DNA of 64,000 nucleotides from Malurus cyaneus samueli (GCA_009741485.1 CM019219.1:3793060-3857059), one strand, 5' to 3'; shown: positions 1 to 17,608, numbered from the stretch's first letter. Made by a program: numbers and translations. Notes: generated by a model not told the origin, from the letters alone.

Positions 1-3000
1 TTTTTTTCCTTGCAGTGGTGTAGACATCCCCATGATGTCTGTGTGGTGAGACCCAACATCTCTGGTGATTGAAGCCCCTTGTGCCTCACTTCACTCATCC
101 TTTCAGCATTTTAAGCTTTATGTCCCTGTCCTGCTTCAGTAGTTGACAGCATAGCTCAAATTCTAAATTTTCCAGTCAGGCACAGAACGTGGCTCTGTAA
201 AGAGTGTCCTGCTAATCCCTAATGAAAGGAGAAAGGAGTTCTGGAAAGGAAAATGAAATGTGTTTCTAACCAAGAGATAGACATCTACCATATGGCAGGT
301 TTGTGTAAGTGTGTGTGCCATTGGGAAGAAATTGCTGGAATTAATCACTTCATTTATTCAGCAAATAATTTCCACTGGAGTGGAGAAGTCAAGGGTTTCC
401 TGGCTTTTTTTTTTTTTTTCTTCTTTGCTAGCATGGATTTAATATCTTCTTCTTCCCTCCATACACAGCAGACGGTAAAATGGAAAAGTAGGAAATAAGA
501 AAATTTCATGAAACCTCCCACAGAAAAATAACCATGCATTGTACAGGCAGGACCTATTTTTGATAATTATAATGATCAAAATACTTCTTCATATTAAAGT
601 AAGACCAGTGTGCTTTGAGGAAATTGGAGTGCTCTCACCATCACTGAAGTACAATTGTAAGCAATTAGTACATTGAGGTACTAATTGGGCAATATGTAAT
701 GCCAGTTCTATTAATTAAACTTTTAATAATGGGTTCTAAAACATGAGCAATCAAATGTGTTCATGGAATCATTAGCAAGCAGGATATGAAGACAGGTAGA
801 ATTAACATGTAATGGAATATGTTGTGTTTTTCTCTGCATGACAGTGTAAACATTGGAGAGAAAACTGTGGTTTCGATTTTTGTCCTGGATTTTTCAAATA
901 TCAATTTTAATTTCAATATCAATATTATATTATCAATATAATAATTCAATGTGTTGAAATAGCACTGTAAACTGTTAATTTTAAATACTTTGGTCCCTCT
1001 AAATTGATTCCAGAGCTAGTGTATAATTTTGGGTAGATAAGCCCTTTCTGCTGGGGCTTGCTCACCTGATGTCCCTGGTATATTTTACATGACCCTTGAC
1101 AAACACAGTCCCAGTGGGGATGTCAGTGGTGTGAAATGGTGTAGCTGCTTCAGGAAAATGTTTCATATTCTAGACCTGTTTCAGGTCAAATTGCCTGGAT
1201 AGTGCACGGGAAATCAAGTGAAAGAAGCCAAGTATTCATTGAGAAATGGGAGAAAAGGTAATACTGACAAGCATCACAAAGGATTACATTGTATGAGAAT
1301 TTTTGAAGGAGGAGGGAAATCTTACTCTTTTTCAAATGTTATTTGCTTAATGTAACAGAGATCTTTGAACGTTTTGCCCAAAATCAGTGCTGTGCTCATG
1401 GTGTTTGTTCCAGAACAGACTCTCTTATGTTCATGACATTTCACTGGAGCTGCCATATGAACGTTTCACATTATTAGTGAAATAACTGAAGGTTGTACTG
1501 CACCAAAAGTTTAACCTGATGTTAATGCTTCAGTTTGCAGAGGTCCAGTGACCAAACCCATACAGGCTCTGTGGAGGTTTGGGGTCACACACAGACACAG
1601 CATTTGTTTAACTCCAGAAGACTTTGCTTTGAGTGAAAATCTTTTCCATGTTGGCTTAGACTATCTTCTTTAACGTTCATTAAATCCTATATGATGAATT
1701 TTTGACAAAGAAAGAAAATCTGTTTTAACTGAAACTTATTTAAGCAAGTCTGTGTTCTATTACCAACCACATTTCCCTGTGGTTTTGAGATGTTTCATTT
1801 TTCTGTCACTGACTGCACTCTGAGAAGGGAATTTAACCTGTGCTGAGAAATCCTTAGAGAACATCTCTTACTTGACTGTGTCCCTGCTTAAAAGTTTTAC
1901 CACTGACCACGTGATGTCATTTGGCTCTGCTGAAAAGTTGGTGATACTGCATGAAACCATAACAGTTGGGTAAATGGGTTTTACTTGAACAAGGGAAACC
2001 CAGTTTAATCTGCTATATCTGAGTTTAATGTCCTCATATACTGCAGATGGAGCTCTCAACTGTTTAATCACTTCACTTTTAGAGTATTCATGGCCCCACA
2101 TTTAGTTTTATGCTTTATAACTATATAAAAATGCAAACATTTTGTTTTGTGGCCTTTATTTTGGGGCTTGCTGGTTGGTTAAGCCACTTGAAATGATTTT
2201 TGTTCACGTGACTGATTTCTTTTGACACATGTGGTACCAATTAGAATAACTTCTGCCTATCATCTCTTCAGTCTGGGCTACTGTATCAAAATACTTGATT
2301 AAACCCACCTTCTGCTGTTGTAATGCAAAACAGTTGGTAATAGCAGGCAATATTGTCAGATTTATTGAGTGAGAAGCAGCTTTCTGAAGACCTGGCAATG
2401 CAGTGAAAAACATGACTAGATGGATAATTAAGTTGAGCACAGTGGAATTCAGGATTAAAGTAAACTTGACGTGGGAGAAAATGGCACGCCAGAGTCGGTT
2501 GTGTAATACAGTTTAAATTAGGGAGATCATTTTCCTCTTAACTCCAAGCACTGGTTTCTGGCTCGAGGTGCTTTACCCCATCCAGAGTCAAACTTCAGTG
2601 CACATCCAAAACCACAGCACACAACAATAGCCAGTCCCTTGGTGGATTTGCAGGATTTGCTCTGATGTGGGCTCACAAAGAAGAGGTTCTGCAGATTTTG
2701 TTGCAACACAGTTTTGGGTTCTTGGATAAAAGGTGTTTTGTTAGGTGTGGAGAGTAAACATCACATAAAGAATAAGCTGTTGAAGTTTTTTTATAAATGC
2801 TCTGAAGTAAATTTAATGGCTTCTCTGAGGAGCTCAGTTTCTATGGCTGAAGTGCTTCTGGTGCTGGGGATGTGGAGGAGAGCATCTGGAAGGTCCTTGC
2901 TGTGCCAGGGAGTGCTGGAGGCACCAGGTTTGCCTGTAATAATGCATGAATAACTTGATGAGTTGTGTTGGTTTGTTGTGTCAGTACCAAAACAGCTCCA

Positions 3001-3237
3001 TGGCAGAGAGTATTTCAAATTCTTGTTTGGGATGTGTGGTTTGGTTTACCCATCATGTACAGCAAAGGTCATAAATGACCCACTCACTTTTGAAATTCCT
3101 TTTTTTCCTCTTTTTGTTAATACAGATGGCCAAAGCAATTTCTTGCAGCGCTGACTTCTGTGTTAAAATTCTCCTTAAAATATTTTTCATCCTGAAAGTT
3201 TGTCAGCAAGTTCCAACCCTCTTTTGTTCTTGCTTAG
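1..3237 (+). other. ATE1: ATE1 intron (3' part; 5' end outside the window)
   Basis: This is AT-rich sequence ending in a pyrimidine-rich tract and the acceptor ...TTGCTTAG at 3230-3237. It contains a poly(T) run at about 405-419 and an AT-rich hairpin at 923-943 (9-bp stem, 3-nt loop). All open frames here are short (under 90 codons) and lack recognisable domains or splice context. No repeat family is recognisable. Intron status is inferred from the phase-0 exon that follows. Confidence 0.85.
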
Positions 3238-6408
<3,171 letters not shown>

Positions 6409-7605
6409 TAATATTTTGTAATTGTCATTTTGGATTTTAATGTAGACTTTATATGGTTAAATTTGAATGTTGGTTACTATTTAACTTGGCTTAAGAATTT
6501 TTTTTTCCAATTTAGCTGCATGTGCTATTTATTACATCTTGGCTCAAGAGAGGTTTTCAAGGCTGTCAGATAACAGTTTGTCATTTGGTTACCTGGCTAT
6601 CTGGTGTTTATCTCTTCCAACAGACTAAAATTCTCCCTTTTTGAGGCTGGCATGTTTGTAATTGTTGCTTAGTGACTCCAGGCGGTGATAAGATGCCTCT
6701 GTGGGCTTGGCTGGGTTTTCTTCTTTATTTTTTGTTAAAGACTGGGGACTTGCTCTGCCCATGAAAGCAGTGGGAAATTTGGTGAGCAGCAGTTTTGAGC
6801 CAGAGCAGATTTTTGAGGAGAGGATCAGGAGAATGCACAGAACATCTACAGTAACCACTCTGACTCCTTTATAACCCCTGTTGGCTTCACCCGAGTTCAG
6901 ATCTCAGTGTCTCTTGTGTTTTTTAGATCTTGGGACTATTATACCTTTTCTCTTTAAATATATCATTGCTTCTGGATATTATTATGATACAATTCCAGAG
7001 TACATCACCAGCTTGAACCAAAGGTTCTGATCACTTTCTCTACTCTTTGGAGATATTTAAAAGTTTTGGGTGATTTGTTCATGTCAAAATAGTGCAATTT
7101 AGCATCCCTTGTCTCTTGTACAACCTGCATGTTTGAAACTTGTGAAAAAAAAATTGATTTAGCTTACCAGGGCACTTAAGAAACAAATCTGGCTATAATG
7201 GCAAAATACATGCCAGTTCTTAAAGATACCATGGCTGAGAAAATTTGGGTTGAGGTGCTTGTAGTGTTTTACTGAAAAAATGAACTTTGTGTACATGGAT
7301 TAAATAAAGCTCATACAGGAGTCAGTGCTTTAAAGGATCCATTATATGTTTGTGTTATTTATCATAATGGGGTCTGTGTTCTGTTGAGCCTGTGCTGCAA
7401 TTTGAAAATGACTGCATCAAGAATATCACACTCCCACGACTCTTCTAGATTCCATTCTTAAATAATGGAAATCGATCTAATTGTAGTGGGAGTATTTTAC
7501 TTTTTGTTTCCCTTGCAAAAGCTCTTTTTCTTCCCTTGCTTAGAATTAATGACTCTTTGATGTGACTGTGATTTGGTAGAACATACATTTTAGTCTTGCA
7601 GGAGT

Positions 7606-7629
7606 CTAAGCACATCTCAATGTGCTTAG
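7606..7629. repeat. short inverted repeat (10-bp stem, 4-nt loop)
   Basis: CTAAGCACAT is followed after CTCA by its exact complement ATGTGCTTAG. The site is intronic. The arms are too short for a miRNA precursor, and nothing around it suggests a transposon end. Confidence 0.8.
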
Positions 7630-9033
7630 GTAATTAAAGTTGGAGCAGGGATTGGGGAGGAAAAGAGGAGAGCCTGTCCTTGTGTGATTAGAACACACAC
7701 AGAAGCACATATAATGCTACGTTTAGAGAGCAGTAATTTAATAAATGAATTCCAAGGGTCTTTGTTCTGTTTTATATTTCTTTTCCTGGGTCTGTTTGTT
7801 TCAGAAGTAGACAGAAGTAATGGACATGAAAATCAGGTTGACATTAATTCTGTAGTTCCACTTTCCCCTCACTGAAATAGAACACCGGAACCAAATTATC
7901 AAACTAAGCTCTGAAATGCATCTGGATAATGCTGCTGCTCTTGTGAAGTGCTTGGGAGGGGTGAAGTAGGATGGGGAGGCACTGACTTTGCAGATTAAGT
8001 AATTTCAGAAATATCTGGTTGATTTAGAGGCATTACATGTGGAAGACTTTGCTTTATTGCAGTTTAATAGAGATGTGAGAGCCTCCTTTCCCTCAATGAT
8101 ATTATTGGGGAAGAGTGACAGGCTGGAGATGACTGCTGGTAACCTGGTGTCAGGTAAGGAAATTAAATGAAGGAAAGAAAAAGGAGCTGGAAAGCTAACC
8201 ACTGGGGTTTTAACCTTTTTTTAAAAATTCTCTTTGCAAATTATTTGTCCTGGAATATACAGAAATCGAAGATTGGCACTGCAGCCCCTCTCTTTATGAG
8301 CAGTGTCTTATGAGAACATTTATTTACAGTGAAGGCATGAGATTTTGGAAATAGTTACTGGGGGTGTGACCATTTCATCTGAAGGATTATCTTTCCACAA
8401 ATGGTACAATTTGGGGTATGGAGAGTGTGTAATCCAGTGGAAGATTGGAGGCCTCAATGTCCTGGAAGCAGATCCCAGAGTTGGGATTCCTCTGGCACAG
8501 TAGCAGAGTTGGAGAATTCTGGATTCCCAGGCAGGAAGATGAATGGTTAGAGTATCAGCTAACCCACGGATCAGACATAATTACAGAGGTTTTTAAAATA
8601 AAGCTCCCTTTTGACTCACTGTTCCCATTCCATTTATTCCCAAGCAGCCAACATTTGACTGCAATGTGATTTTAAAACTGGAGTCCCAGTGAAATTACTT
8701 TAAGATGGGAGAAGGGACTACATTGCAATATTAGGATATTCTTCTGTTCCTGTCTTCTCTCAGATTTGTTCCCATGTATAAGTCAATATTTACAAACTGC
8801 TAAAATAAAATCTACATTAAATTGAGACAAAAGGATTCCTGTAGTTATTCCTGTAGTCCTATTATGTTAATATGGAAAAATCCAATGAAAAACCTTAAGC
8901 AATGGCTTTGTTCCATTTTTTCAGGGTAGGTCAGGGTAATACAAGATTAAAATGTCTCTCTGAAGAAATTCACGACCTTGTGGGAAACCTTCGCAGGCTG
9001 TTAGATGTGGTAGTTCTCATGTTGGAAAGTAGT

Positions 9034-9055
9034 CTCCTGGAAAATTTTCCAGGAG
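9034..9055. repeat. perfect 22-bp palindrome
   Basis: The half-site CTCCTGGAAAA is followed directly by its exact complement with no spacer. The centre AAAATTTT is flanked by GG/CC and ends in CTCC/GGAG. Symmetry breaks at the first flanking base on each side. Function is unknown; it could be a dimeric protein site or chance. Confidence 0.85.
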
Positions 9056-10709
9056 TCATAAGATGCAAAGTCTTTTTCCTAATGCATTTTGTGTGTTGAA
9101 GTTTTTAGAAAGTATTTTACTTGAAAATGAGGTTGGTCTCAGGGTTGCTTCTTGTGTGTTTAAGTCCTGTGTGTGTACTTGTTAATGTTTTTAGTTAAAT
9201 GCAGTTGTTCACACAGATATTTATAGAATTACAGAAATAAAAAGAAGCACCTTTAGCAAACAGCCAGAGAAATGCTTGAGAGGACCTTGGATATTTTTTC
9301 CTCTATTGATATTCTGTCAGTTTTATCCTGCATCTTTCGTTAAAAAATTTCACTCCGTGCCTCTGTGGTACTAAATTCACATTTTCCAGTCATTACCGAG
9401 CTCTTTGAGATCCTTTCTGTTCTTTCCATTGCAGTCCTTTGATACTGCTTTGGAATCTGGTGGTGGGTGACACTGAATAGATTTTGGGGTTGTGTTTTTT
9501 GTATAAATAATTGTACTTGCTTCCTTGAGTTTGCCATTGGGCCTCTGCTGACCTTAAATCGCTTTCTCCTCTAAATTCTTGTGCTGGGGTAGGATTATTG
9601 GTGCCATTTTCTACATGAGTTTCTTAGCTCTGGATTTTGTAAAGCTTTGATATTTGCATGCAAACACTGCAGCTGGAGCGTGGATCAGCCCTTGTTTTGG
9701 TCAAGGATGTGTTTCCCCTGAAGCCACCCCACTGGTGGTGGTAAATAACTGCCAGAACCCTTTGAAGTGCGCAGCAGATTTAATGTCTTCTTGCTGTGTT
9801 ATCTCTGTGTGCCATTTTAAGACCATTCTATGATGTGAAGAGGTGTTTTGACTGAAACCTTTATCCAGACTTGTATGCAGGCCAAAGTAAATGGAATTAT
9901 TTCAAACAGTCTCCTTCGGTATCAAGTCATGGCCAGACTTCAGATAGATGGAATACTAGAAAGGGCTCTGAAATGTCAAAAAAGAAACAAAAGGCTGATT
10001 CAACTGTGATTAATCATTCTTAAACTAAATACCTCAGACTGACTGTGGTCATAAGCGGTGCCCCTGGAATTTTATGGCACTTGAGAGCCAATTTCTTTGG
10101 CTGCTTTCAGGAATTTCAGCATCACTCCTCATGCTGAAATGGCAGCCTGCATGTCCACGTCCACAAGATCCACTGAATTCTGGCTCATCTTCCCCTGCCC
10201 AGACTCTGTCACCGTGTCTGGCTGTGGAATTTAGTTAATGTTTTCAGTAAGCTCGGATTTGCTGTTTAAACTGAAATTTGTGAGGGAAGGAGGCTTAATG
10301 GGATGTGCCTTAATGGGATCCTCTGTGATTTTGGGGTGCAAGCACGTGTGGTTCTGCCACTGAACAGCAAAAAGTTTTGCTCAATGTGTCACCAGCTCCA
10401 TGCAAAAAGAGCTGGTGCTTTTATACCTCCATGTGTGATCTTTTTATTCAGCCTCTTTTTCTCACTGGTGTTACTATTTACCTTAAAAAGGGAAAATATG
10501 ATGAGCTGGGAGTGGTTTGGAGGACTGGAGTTGCTCTGCTCTCTTACCCCTAAAACTAGTGGCTTTTCCCGGATTAATTTTGTAAGTTAATAGGAATAAA
10601 TCTGCATTGCAATTAAAACTAAAGAGCTTTTTATGTAAACAGGTCATAAATAGTCAACTAAACATCCTGAAGAGTCACTGCTTGTTATAGAGTGCCAAGT
10701 TGTTGCTTG

Positions 10710-10745
10710 TTTCTTTATTATCAACTTTATTTGATAATAAAGAAA
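10710..10745. repeat. inverted repeat, perfect 15-bp stem with 6-nt loop
   Basis: The arm TTTCTTTATTATCAA pairs perfectly with TTGATAATAAAGAAA across the loop CTTTAT. It lies within the long ATE1 intron. It is AT-rich, has no recognised terminal-repeat family, and is too short for a typical pre-miRNA. Confidence 0.85.
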
Positions 10746-13700
10746 AGAAATATCTGCATTTTAAAAGCATTATTTAATCTAAGAAAGCAATAAAAGTTTT
10801 GGCAACACAGGGGTTTTGCTTTATTTGGCAAGACGGTTAAAAACAAACAGCAAATAACAAAGACAAAAACATGTAGCAATAAAGCCCTGAGAGTTATTAA
10901 TTGTACAAGTGGGGAGGTAATCCCTGCTTTTGTGTGTGTCTCATTGACATCATTTTTATCTGCCTCCCACCTTCCTTCCTTCCATTTCCTTGCTACACTT
11001 GCCCACAGGCTGGGATCTTCCTCTATGTTAGCATGAGAGCTAAAATTGAACATTGATTTCTTCAGAACTCTGATCTTTTCCCAGTTCCTTCTAGGGGATT
11101 GGGTTAGTGCCTGAGCAGAAAGATTGCCCTGGATTCATTTGGAGTTTGGGCATTAAAAATCAAAGGGATTTTGAGAAGTCTTTTAGACTGCCCAAGACTT
11201 CCAAAAGGATTTTGGATGTTTGACTTGATGTTCATGTGTGAAATGCTTCTGAAAATCAAGCTGTTTTAATATTCCTTCAAGGTGCAAGAAGTCCTTATCT
11301 CTCTGCATGTGTTTTATCAAATGTGTTTGGCTGGAAGGGGTGTCTGGTTTTTGGATGTGACAAGGCAGGTGCTCTGTTCAGGGTTGCTGTTCCCCTTTCA
11401 GCTCTGCTGCTCTTTTCTTTTTTTCAATCTTCTTTTCTTCTCTTTCTTTCTTCCTCCCATAAAAGCTTTTTCCTTTCACCTTTCCTTATCTGAAAGCCCA
11501 CACCAAATGGAACTTAACATGTTGGAATAAACAACTCTGGGAATGTGGGACAGAATAAAAACACCATGGGTGAAAAATCATTAATTCTTTAGTTCTCGAT
11601 TGTAATGTTAGTGATAAATATTTAAAAGCTTTTCTTATTTACTTTTAACAGCTTCTTACAAAGTGTTAGAGGCCACTTTTTTGTTTCTTCTTTCTCTAAG
11701 ACATTTGTAGACAGGTTGTGAAAACCACATTATTATAAGCATCAACAAGCAAGAATAAGGAGATGCTCCAACAGCCATAACTGAATGCTGACAGGGGATT
11801 TCCACTGAAAATCTCATTATTTAAAGCAGAATACCAGTTTCCATGTTTATTTCCATGTTTTCATAGCAGGTAAAGATAATGAATGCAATTACTCCATTAC
11901 TACTTTTTTTTTTTTCCCCTAAGCTGTTGTTTTTTACTGCCTGTAATGGGTAAATTATTGCAGTTTCTCCTCAGTACAGGTTTTGAAGCTGTGCTGAATT
12001 TCACACAGCATTTTCCTGCAATCCCATTTTTCTGCTAGAAACCAGGGTCAGATCCAAGCCATGTCTTTTTGCTTAACTTAATATTTCTTGGTAAAATATT
12101 TTCAATGAGGACTTACTTTTTTGTCAGTTAGAACTCCCTTGGGAGAAAAGTGAACATGTCCCTGGAATTTATTTTTCTGTTGTTGGAAAACTGGGTTTCT
12201 TTTGAGTTGTTTACTTGAAGTTTAAGATGATTGAAGTTTGTAGCAGAAATGAAGTGTAAATTTTATGTAAGTTTATGCCTGATTTTATTATTTCTAGGCT
12301 TCTATCAAGGCAGAAGACATTTGTTCTATAGGTCTCAGCTGACCTCTGAAGTCAGCAAGTCTCTTTCTCATTATTTCACCTTGAGAAAATAAAAGGTGGT
12401 TTGGACCAAATAATATTATTTTCATGTGGTCCTTAAAAAACTCATACTATATTCAGTATATTCAGGATTCTCAATTCAAATGTTGTGAAGAATAATCATG
12501 GAAATGTGATTAATGTGGCATTAATTACCTACAATTGCACATCAGCAGGGATGGGTTCTACACCTTTTATTTGTTACAGGGATTCTATTAATTTGAGACT
12601 ACTTCACTGATTTTTTTTTTTTTAAATAATGTGATTTTGCTAATTTATGTAAGATTAAGCAAGCTAAAATCCTACCTTATTCCCATAAAAATCAAGAGTA
12701 GGAGGCACAGTTTGTTGAATTGTTGTCCAGTTCTGTACTGGTGGATGTTTTCAGAGTTACTGGAGGTAACTTGCCTGTCTCTCTCAAAAAAGATTTATTC
12801 AGGATCATGTTAAAAAACCTGAGGCAAACCATCTTCTGAATGATGGTAGCTGGTGGAAATTTATCATGTCTAATTCATGACTCAGCATAGTCATAAATTC
12901 ACTGCCTATTTCTGACTTTCACTTAATCTTAGTTGAAGGCTCATTTGGGGACTCCATAGCAACCAGCAGCAGTTAAAGTGAGAACTGTAAATTGTGAAAT
13001 GCAGAGACAAAGCTGTGGATTTTGTTTGGTTGGCTTTCTTGTGGTTTTGGATTTTTTTGGAGTTTTTTTTTAAGGGGGAATAATATATTTTACAATCCAC
13101 GGGTCTATAATTTTTTGCTTCATCTGAGGAATGAGGTCAGAATTCCCATTTCAGACTTTTCCAATTATAGTTCTATGAATGCATTAGTCCTTGTAAGTAA
13201 GTGTAACAATGCATGGAATTAAGAGTATTTTAAGGTTTCTCTGGAGAAATTTAATTGGTGTAGTGCTGCTTTGTCAGCTTCACTTTTTTGGTTGATTTTT
13301 TCATTTTGGATGGCCCTCAAACACTACTTAACGCCCTTTACTTCTGAATTTCATCAGTGTAACTGTCTCTGTGGGAATTCTCAGAAGTGAGTGAATTTGA
13401 ATACACAGTGATGGACATCTTGCAGTGCTGTGGTGGAAAAGGTTGAAATATATTTTTGAAGATAATGCTCTTCACTTTTCCTTACATCATCCCTGTGGGA
13501 AGTTGTTCACAGCCAGACCAGTTTTCAGGTGTATTAATAACAAAATATTGAAGTTCTTGTGCCTTATAGAGAAGTCAAATCTGTCACAAAGTGCAGGTCA
13601 TTGAAACTGGTTCATTTTATTTGTGCACCCCATTTATTGGAGGTGGCAACACTTGGAGCATTGGACCTCTCATTTAACTCCAAATCCAGCTGCTCTTATT

Positions 13701-16700
13701 TTTGCTGTTTTGTGATATTATATTAGCTCTAATTTGGCAATATTGTCAAGTGGAATTTATTTGGTTTGAAAGGAGCTCCTGCTTTTCCTGGCTCTGCCAT
13801 ATTTCACTTGTGGTCTTTACAGTAGGAGCTGGCTGACAAGCCAGTTAATCTCCACACGAGATGTTTGCTCTCCAATTTTCCAGGAAAGGTTTAATGGGAG
13901 ATACTTTAATGAGGCCTGGTTTAACTAAGACCTCATTAATTTTGCAGAGGTATCACAGTACACTTCTCTGAAGTGTTACATGTAATCTAGATGACTATTC
14001 ATTATTATGAACGATTATTTTCTTTGTCTGAGTTTGTTTAGCAGCCAACTGTACTGAGTCTCCAAGTAAAAGTATAATTAATGAGCAGAAGTATATTAAT
14101 GAGCTTCCATTATTTATCCTCAATCCTGATGTTAAACACAGCCTAGTTTGCAGAAAGTTCAACATCAGTACTTGGATGGGAATGAGAGTCCCAGAATCCT
14201 ACAGAGGGGAGTGATTTGGAGCCAGGAGGAGAAGTGGAATCATGATTGTGTAGTCCATCCCTTTATGCAACACAGGCTCAGTTATATTTGTATTAACTTA
14301 TTTGTGCCAGAGCCTCCTTTGATAGACTCACGCACATCTCTCTGCCTTGCTGAGAGTATATAATACATATTTTTATATATTCTTGCTCTTTAGTGTCATC
14401 CCATTGAAATTCTTTTTCTTAATGTCTCACGTAAGCTTTCCTTCCTAAAGACAAAGGGGATTTTGGGTGGTTGTTTGTGTGTTTTTGGTTGGGATTTTTT
14501 TTTTTTTTTTTGTTTGGTTTGGTTTATTTTTCATGTTTGATTTTGTAGGGTTTTTTTTGCATCACCCTTCTTTTTAAACCTGATGGTACCAACATGTCTC
14601 TTTATGGGCATCTCTAAAAACACCAGTCAACCATCCACCAAAAATACCCTCCAATTCCTTCTCTTCTCCAAGACTCATTTTTAAAGCTTTTTATAATTTT
14701 TTTTAATGCAGCCTAGAAAATTTTAATCAACCAATGTATTTTTGTCCTAGGGAATGATGGCTAAAATTAGGCCCTCAGATGCTGAGGTCAGCTTGTAGCA
14801 TTTGTTTATTTAACATGAGTTACTGCCTTCATTGTGGTAAAGAAGATAGTAACCTCTGAGGGCAAGGAGAAAGGGTGGAAAAGAGGAGGAAAAAAAAGGA
14901 ATTGTACAACTACAAAGTTTTTAGAATGGGCTAAATTAGGATGTGGACTTGAGTTATTTTTAGTGTCAAGGTTTGTGACTATGTGACTGTGAAAGCAAAT
15001 GTGTGCATGCTGTTGAATTTCTCTGCTGTCCATTCTGCTTTAGCTAAATCTGTATTAAAGCTTGCATTTTTCTTTCTTTCAGGAGAGAATATTGCATTAA
15101 ATGAGTTGACAGAGCATAGAGGGTTTTATGGTTTTTCCTTATAGTGCTTATGGAGATCTCCTGGATGAGTTTTATCTTCCTCATTGTAGTAAATTATTAT
15201 TTCTAGTATTATAGTGAATACCTGGAGTGACAACTTAAAGTAACAAATGAAGAATAAAAACCTGGAGTGAGGCTATCATAATACTGGGTTGCAGATGATG
15301 GTAATTAATTGTGTTTTCACACCACCAGCATGTCCCTGGTAGGGGAGCAGATTATTTCATGTTATCCTGTGCTAGCCACCACTGTTCTTTAGATGCAAGT
15401 AGTTAAAAAACAAATCTGTGCTCTCTTTAATTGGTGTTAGAGGCAGTGGTTGAAGTTTTTGGAGCCTGGAAGGCTCTTGGATGGTGCTGAGTTTTCCCAA
15501 AGATCCATCAGGGCTCTGAGAGGCTGTGCAGACCCAGGCAGGAGAGTCAGTGGAGAAGCAAAATATTTTTGTTACAGCTTCTTTAAAGTTTTTCCTTAAT
15601 CTAATAAAATCAGTTCCCAAAGGCTTTCAAAGGTTGCCTTATTGTGGAGACCTGGGAGCTTGATGAGTTGTTGTCTTTTTGAGTGCAAATTAAAAAAAGC
15701 AGCTAAAAATCAACAGCCCCAAAGCCCCCCTTGATGTTTTCAGTCACTGCCCCGAGGTTTCTGCTTGTCCTGTGAGAATTAACCACTGCCAAAAACTTTA
15801 TTTTGTTTAGTTGTTCTCAACTGAAGAACTGAACTGTTCTAAAAGGAAAGTGTTCAGAGTAGTTATTTGCTCTGTTAGATGTTCTGGATAATTTGGGGTT
15901 CTTTACTATAAAGGTTTCAAGGGAGTGGATCATCTTTAATAGCACAGTTTGCTTCCTCGCCTTTTCTTGTTCACAACAAAAACGTTTTCACAAAGATGAA
16001 ATGACAAAAAAAAGGGGATGAAAATGATTCCATTGTCAATTAATTGAAGAAGAATGGGTCTGTGGAACAAAAGTACATAGGACCCAAAATCTATCTTTGT
16101 CCCAACACAAATGAACTGTTGTTCTATGAATGGACAGAAGACGAGCTTTCTGTTCCACTGATCTGTTGATTTTATTTATTTATTTAAGCTATTAAAGCTA
16201 GTGTTCTCAAGGGCTGCTTAGTGATAATATGGGCAGTATGGTTGGTCCATCATTTATTTCATGGGTTTTTTTTTTCTTTTTTATGTTCTTTCTGTATTAG
16301 TCTTTACCAGTTGACATTGTGTGGCTGGTTATTAATTGCTTTTAACTGTCCTCCATGCAGGGGAAAGTGAAGAAGGTGAAGAGAAGTTCAGTATATTTTT
16401 AGAGGCACAAATGTTTGGAAACATTTTTGGCCACTATTCTTTAGAAGTGTATATCTGGATTAAGTGTCTTTTGATTCAAACTGATTAAAGTTTTAATCAT
16501 TTATATTATGCCAATAAATAGTGACTAAAGCTAAGCATAAAAGTGTTTAAGACACTTCTGTCTGTTTTAGAAGTGTGTTAAAAGTGTAGGGAAATGCATG
16601 AAGCTGCTTTCTTGTTTCAAGATATGCATGCACATGAGTATAGGGTGTAACTTTATTGATTTAAAATAAAGAAGGGCAGTTTTTAATTATTTTAACTCAA

Positions 16701-17608
16701 AAGCAGGGTCTGTAAACTGTTAGAATGGCAACAAAATGCTTGACTTCTCTAATTTTATATTCACCTAATCCTATTTTTGGGTGGATGCTTAATACTCCCT
16801 TGAATTATGAGGTTTTGGAAGGATCAAGAGTGAACACAGCCTATGGAATAGTTACTGATTCCAACCCATTTGCCTCCAAACTTTTTAATGTGAAGGTGTT
16901 TATAAAGCAGAGTTTGCAAACATCTGGCATTAAGAGAAAACTGAAGTGTTGATGTTTCAGCTCAAAGACTTTGGGGATACATAATGTTAAACAGTCTGCT
17001 TCCCTAAACATGTGAGTAGATGTTTGTGTACCTTTCCATGGCAGGAATTCTGATGGAAATGTAAGGATGAGCCCAACCAAGAGAAGAGTGTTGGGATGCA
17101 AAGTTGCCTGAGGAATGAATGACTGCTACAAAATCTCCCACTGTAATTTCATTTTGTTCAGCTTCGTATGATAGAAATGAACTTACTTGACAAGAATTCC
17201 AGGATTATGAATTTAATATTTTGTTTATAATTAAGGAGGCAGAGATTAATAACATAAAGAGGAGTCTGAAAACAAGTCAATGTCCAAAAGAACATTTTGA
17301 AAGGATACAATTATTTTTACTGTGTTGTGTCCTCAGGCAGTTATTATTTCCTGCAAAATAGCCTGACAAAAATTCAGTACATCTCTGTGTAGCCATGTTT
17401 TTGGTGTTTAATTCCTACATTTATTTAAGGTCCCTAAACTTGGGTTCTTTCCTCAGTTTCTTATATTTAGCATGGTCTCTGAGGGAATGCATTGAAGCCT
17501 GGGGCTCTCTCCGTTCAATCTTTTTTCCTGACAATTGAATCAGCTACAGCCTGGTTTTCAGTTGGGAGTGTTAAGGCAGAGAAGAGAGAAGAAAGCAAAC
17601 CATGTCCT

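Noticed and set aside
14195..14281. Possible highly degraded CR1 tail on the minus strand (GTGTAGTCCATCCC, ATGCAACACAGG)
   Set aside because: Only scattered short matches; the similarity is too weak to call without an alignment.
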